A DNA stretch of 7,718 nucleotides from positions 1 to 7,718 of the forward strand of contig JAJYGY010000367.1 of the NCBI GenBank assembly GCA_021790555.1, given 5' to 3'. Position 1 is the stretch's first letter. Each line of letters starts with the position of its first letter. Below the pieces are notes generated by a model. It saw only the letters and a list, made by a program, of their open reading frames with translations. It did no database searches and had not been told where the DNA came from. The position numbers and the translations under genes were made by a program. Positions 7,572 to 7,718 of the stretch are shown piece by piece. The stretch comes from a bacterium. Lineage in GTDB: Bacteria; Oederibacteriota; JAJYGY01.

Positions 7572-7718
7572 GCTTTTTGAGGGGCTGGCGGCGGGGCGGG
7601 AGCGCCTGTCGGTGGTGGGCATCGGCTTCGTGGGCCTTCCCCTGGCCCTGGGCTTCGCCCGGCACCTGAAGGTGACCGGCTTCGACCGCAACCCCGCCAA
7701 GGTGGCGCGCCTGCTCGC
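7546..7718 (+). CDS. Nucleotide-sugar dehydrogenase, UDP-glucose/GDP-mannose dehydrogenase family (3' partial)
   Basis: ATG 7546 is preceded by a GGAAGGGTGG purine-rich site (7530-7539) at proper spacing and opens a frame that stays open to the window end (57 residues). After a 20-residue leader comes the NAD-binding Rossmann motif VVGIGFVGLPLALGFA (G25, G27, G30), then VTGFDRNPAKVARLL, with D47 in the place that binds the adenosine ribose. GxGFVGLPLA plus GFDxN is diagnostic of the family, nearest to the TviB/WbpA type that makes UDP-HexNAc uronic acids for capsule or O-antigen, although 57 residues cannot separate these from UDP-glucose dehydrogenase. The family performs a two-step NAD-dependent oxidation of the C6 hydroxyl to a carboxylate. 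The catalytic cysteine lies beyond the window. The other frame opening at ATG 7568 lacks any family signature. Confidence 0.88.
   Translation, partial: MKSTWSADELFEGLAAGRERLSVVGIGFVGLPLALGFARHLKVTGFDRNPAKVARLL

Noticed and set aside
7568..7718. ATG 7568 frame (MSFLRGWRRGG) as the start of the last gene
   Set aside because: The translation is Trp/Arg-rich noise; the frame from ATG 7546 shows a clear nucleotide-sugar dehydrogenase motif.

Overview
The window looks like a piece of a GC-rich bacterial chromosome. Coding DNA is strongly GC-rich, with third codon positions almost always G or C, and Shine-Dalgarno-like GGAGG/GAGG motifs precede most starts. The mix of several Gfo/Idh/MocA oxidoreductases, a sugar-isomerase TIM barrel, MelR-like AraC regulators and a DUF4874-type secreted protein fits a polysaccharide- or sugar-degrading bacterium of the PVC kind (Lentisphaerota or Verrucomicrobiota). 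That taxonomic guess is inference and weak; nothing phylogenetically diagnostic is present.

Region 1 (1-4735, plus strand) is a tight five-gene operon, entered mid-gene: Gfo/Idh/MocA oxidoreductase A (5' end outside the window), oxidoreductase B (4-base GTGA overlap with A), an AP_endonuc_2-type sugar isomerase/epimerase, a GNAT acetyltransferase and oxidoreductase C. Gaps are -4, 26, 17 and 17 bases. NAD(P)-dependent redox steps at a sugar carbon, keto-sugar isomerisation or epimerisation and possible N- or O-acetylation point to turnover of an unusual sugar, cyclitol or amino sugar. The substrate cannot be read from sequence. No transporter or kinase is visible.

Region 2 (4739-6550, minus strand) holds two tandem MelR-like AraC regulators. 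They are clearly paralogous to each other and converge on the operon. The stop codons of the two convergent units are three bases apart and lie inside a 16-bp stem-loop (4719-4754) made from the last codons of both genes.

Region 3 (6551-6771) is a 221-base AT-rich divergent intergenic region. It carries a sigma70-like promoter for the regulators overlapped by an 8-bp inverted repeat, a separate pair of 17-bp direct repeats 52 bp apart, and a TATAAT facing the plus strand.

Region 4 (6772-7571, plus strand) is broken. The N-terminal third of a signal-peptide-bearing DUF4874-type protein is joined, out of frame and near 7150-7160, to the C-terminal part of an unrelated GC-rich gene that I do not recognise. 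The last 26 bases of that remnant overlap the start (7546) of a nucleotide-sugar dehydrogenase that runs off the window. It is the first sign of a possible surface-polysaccharide locus to the right.

I found no RNA genes, CRISPR arrays, insertion sequences or attachment sites.
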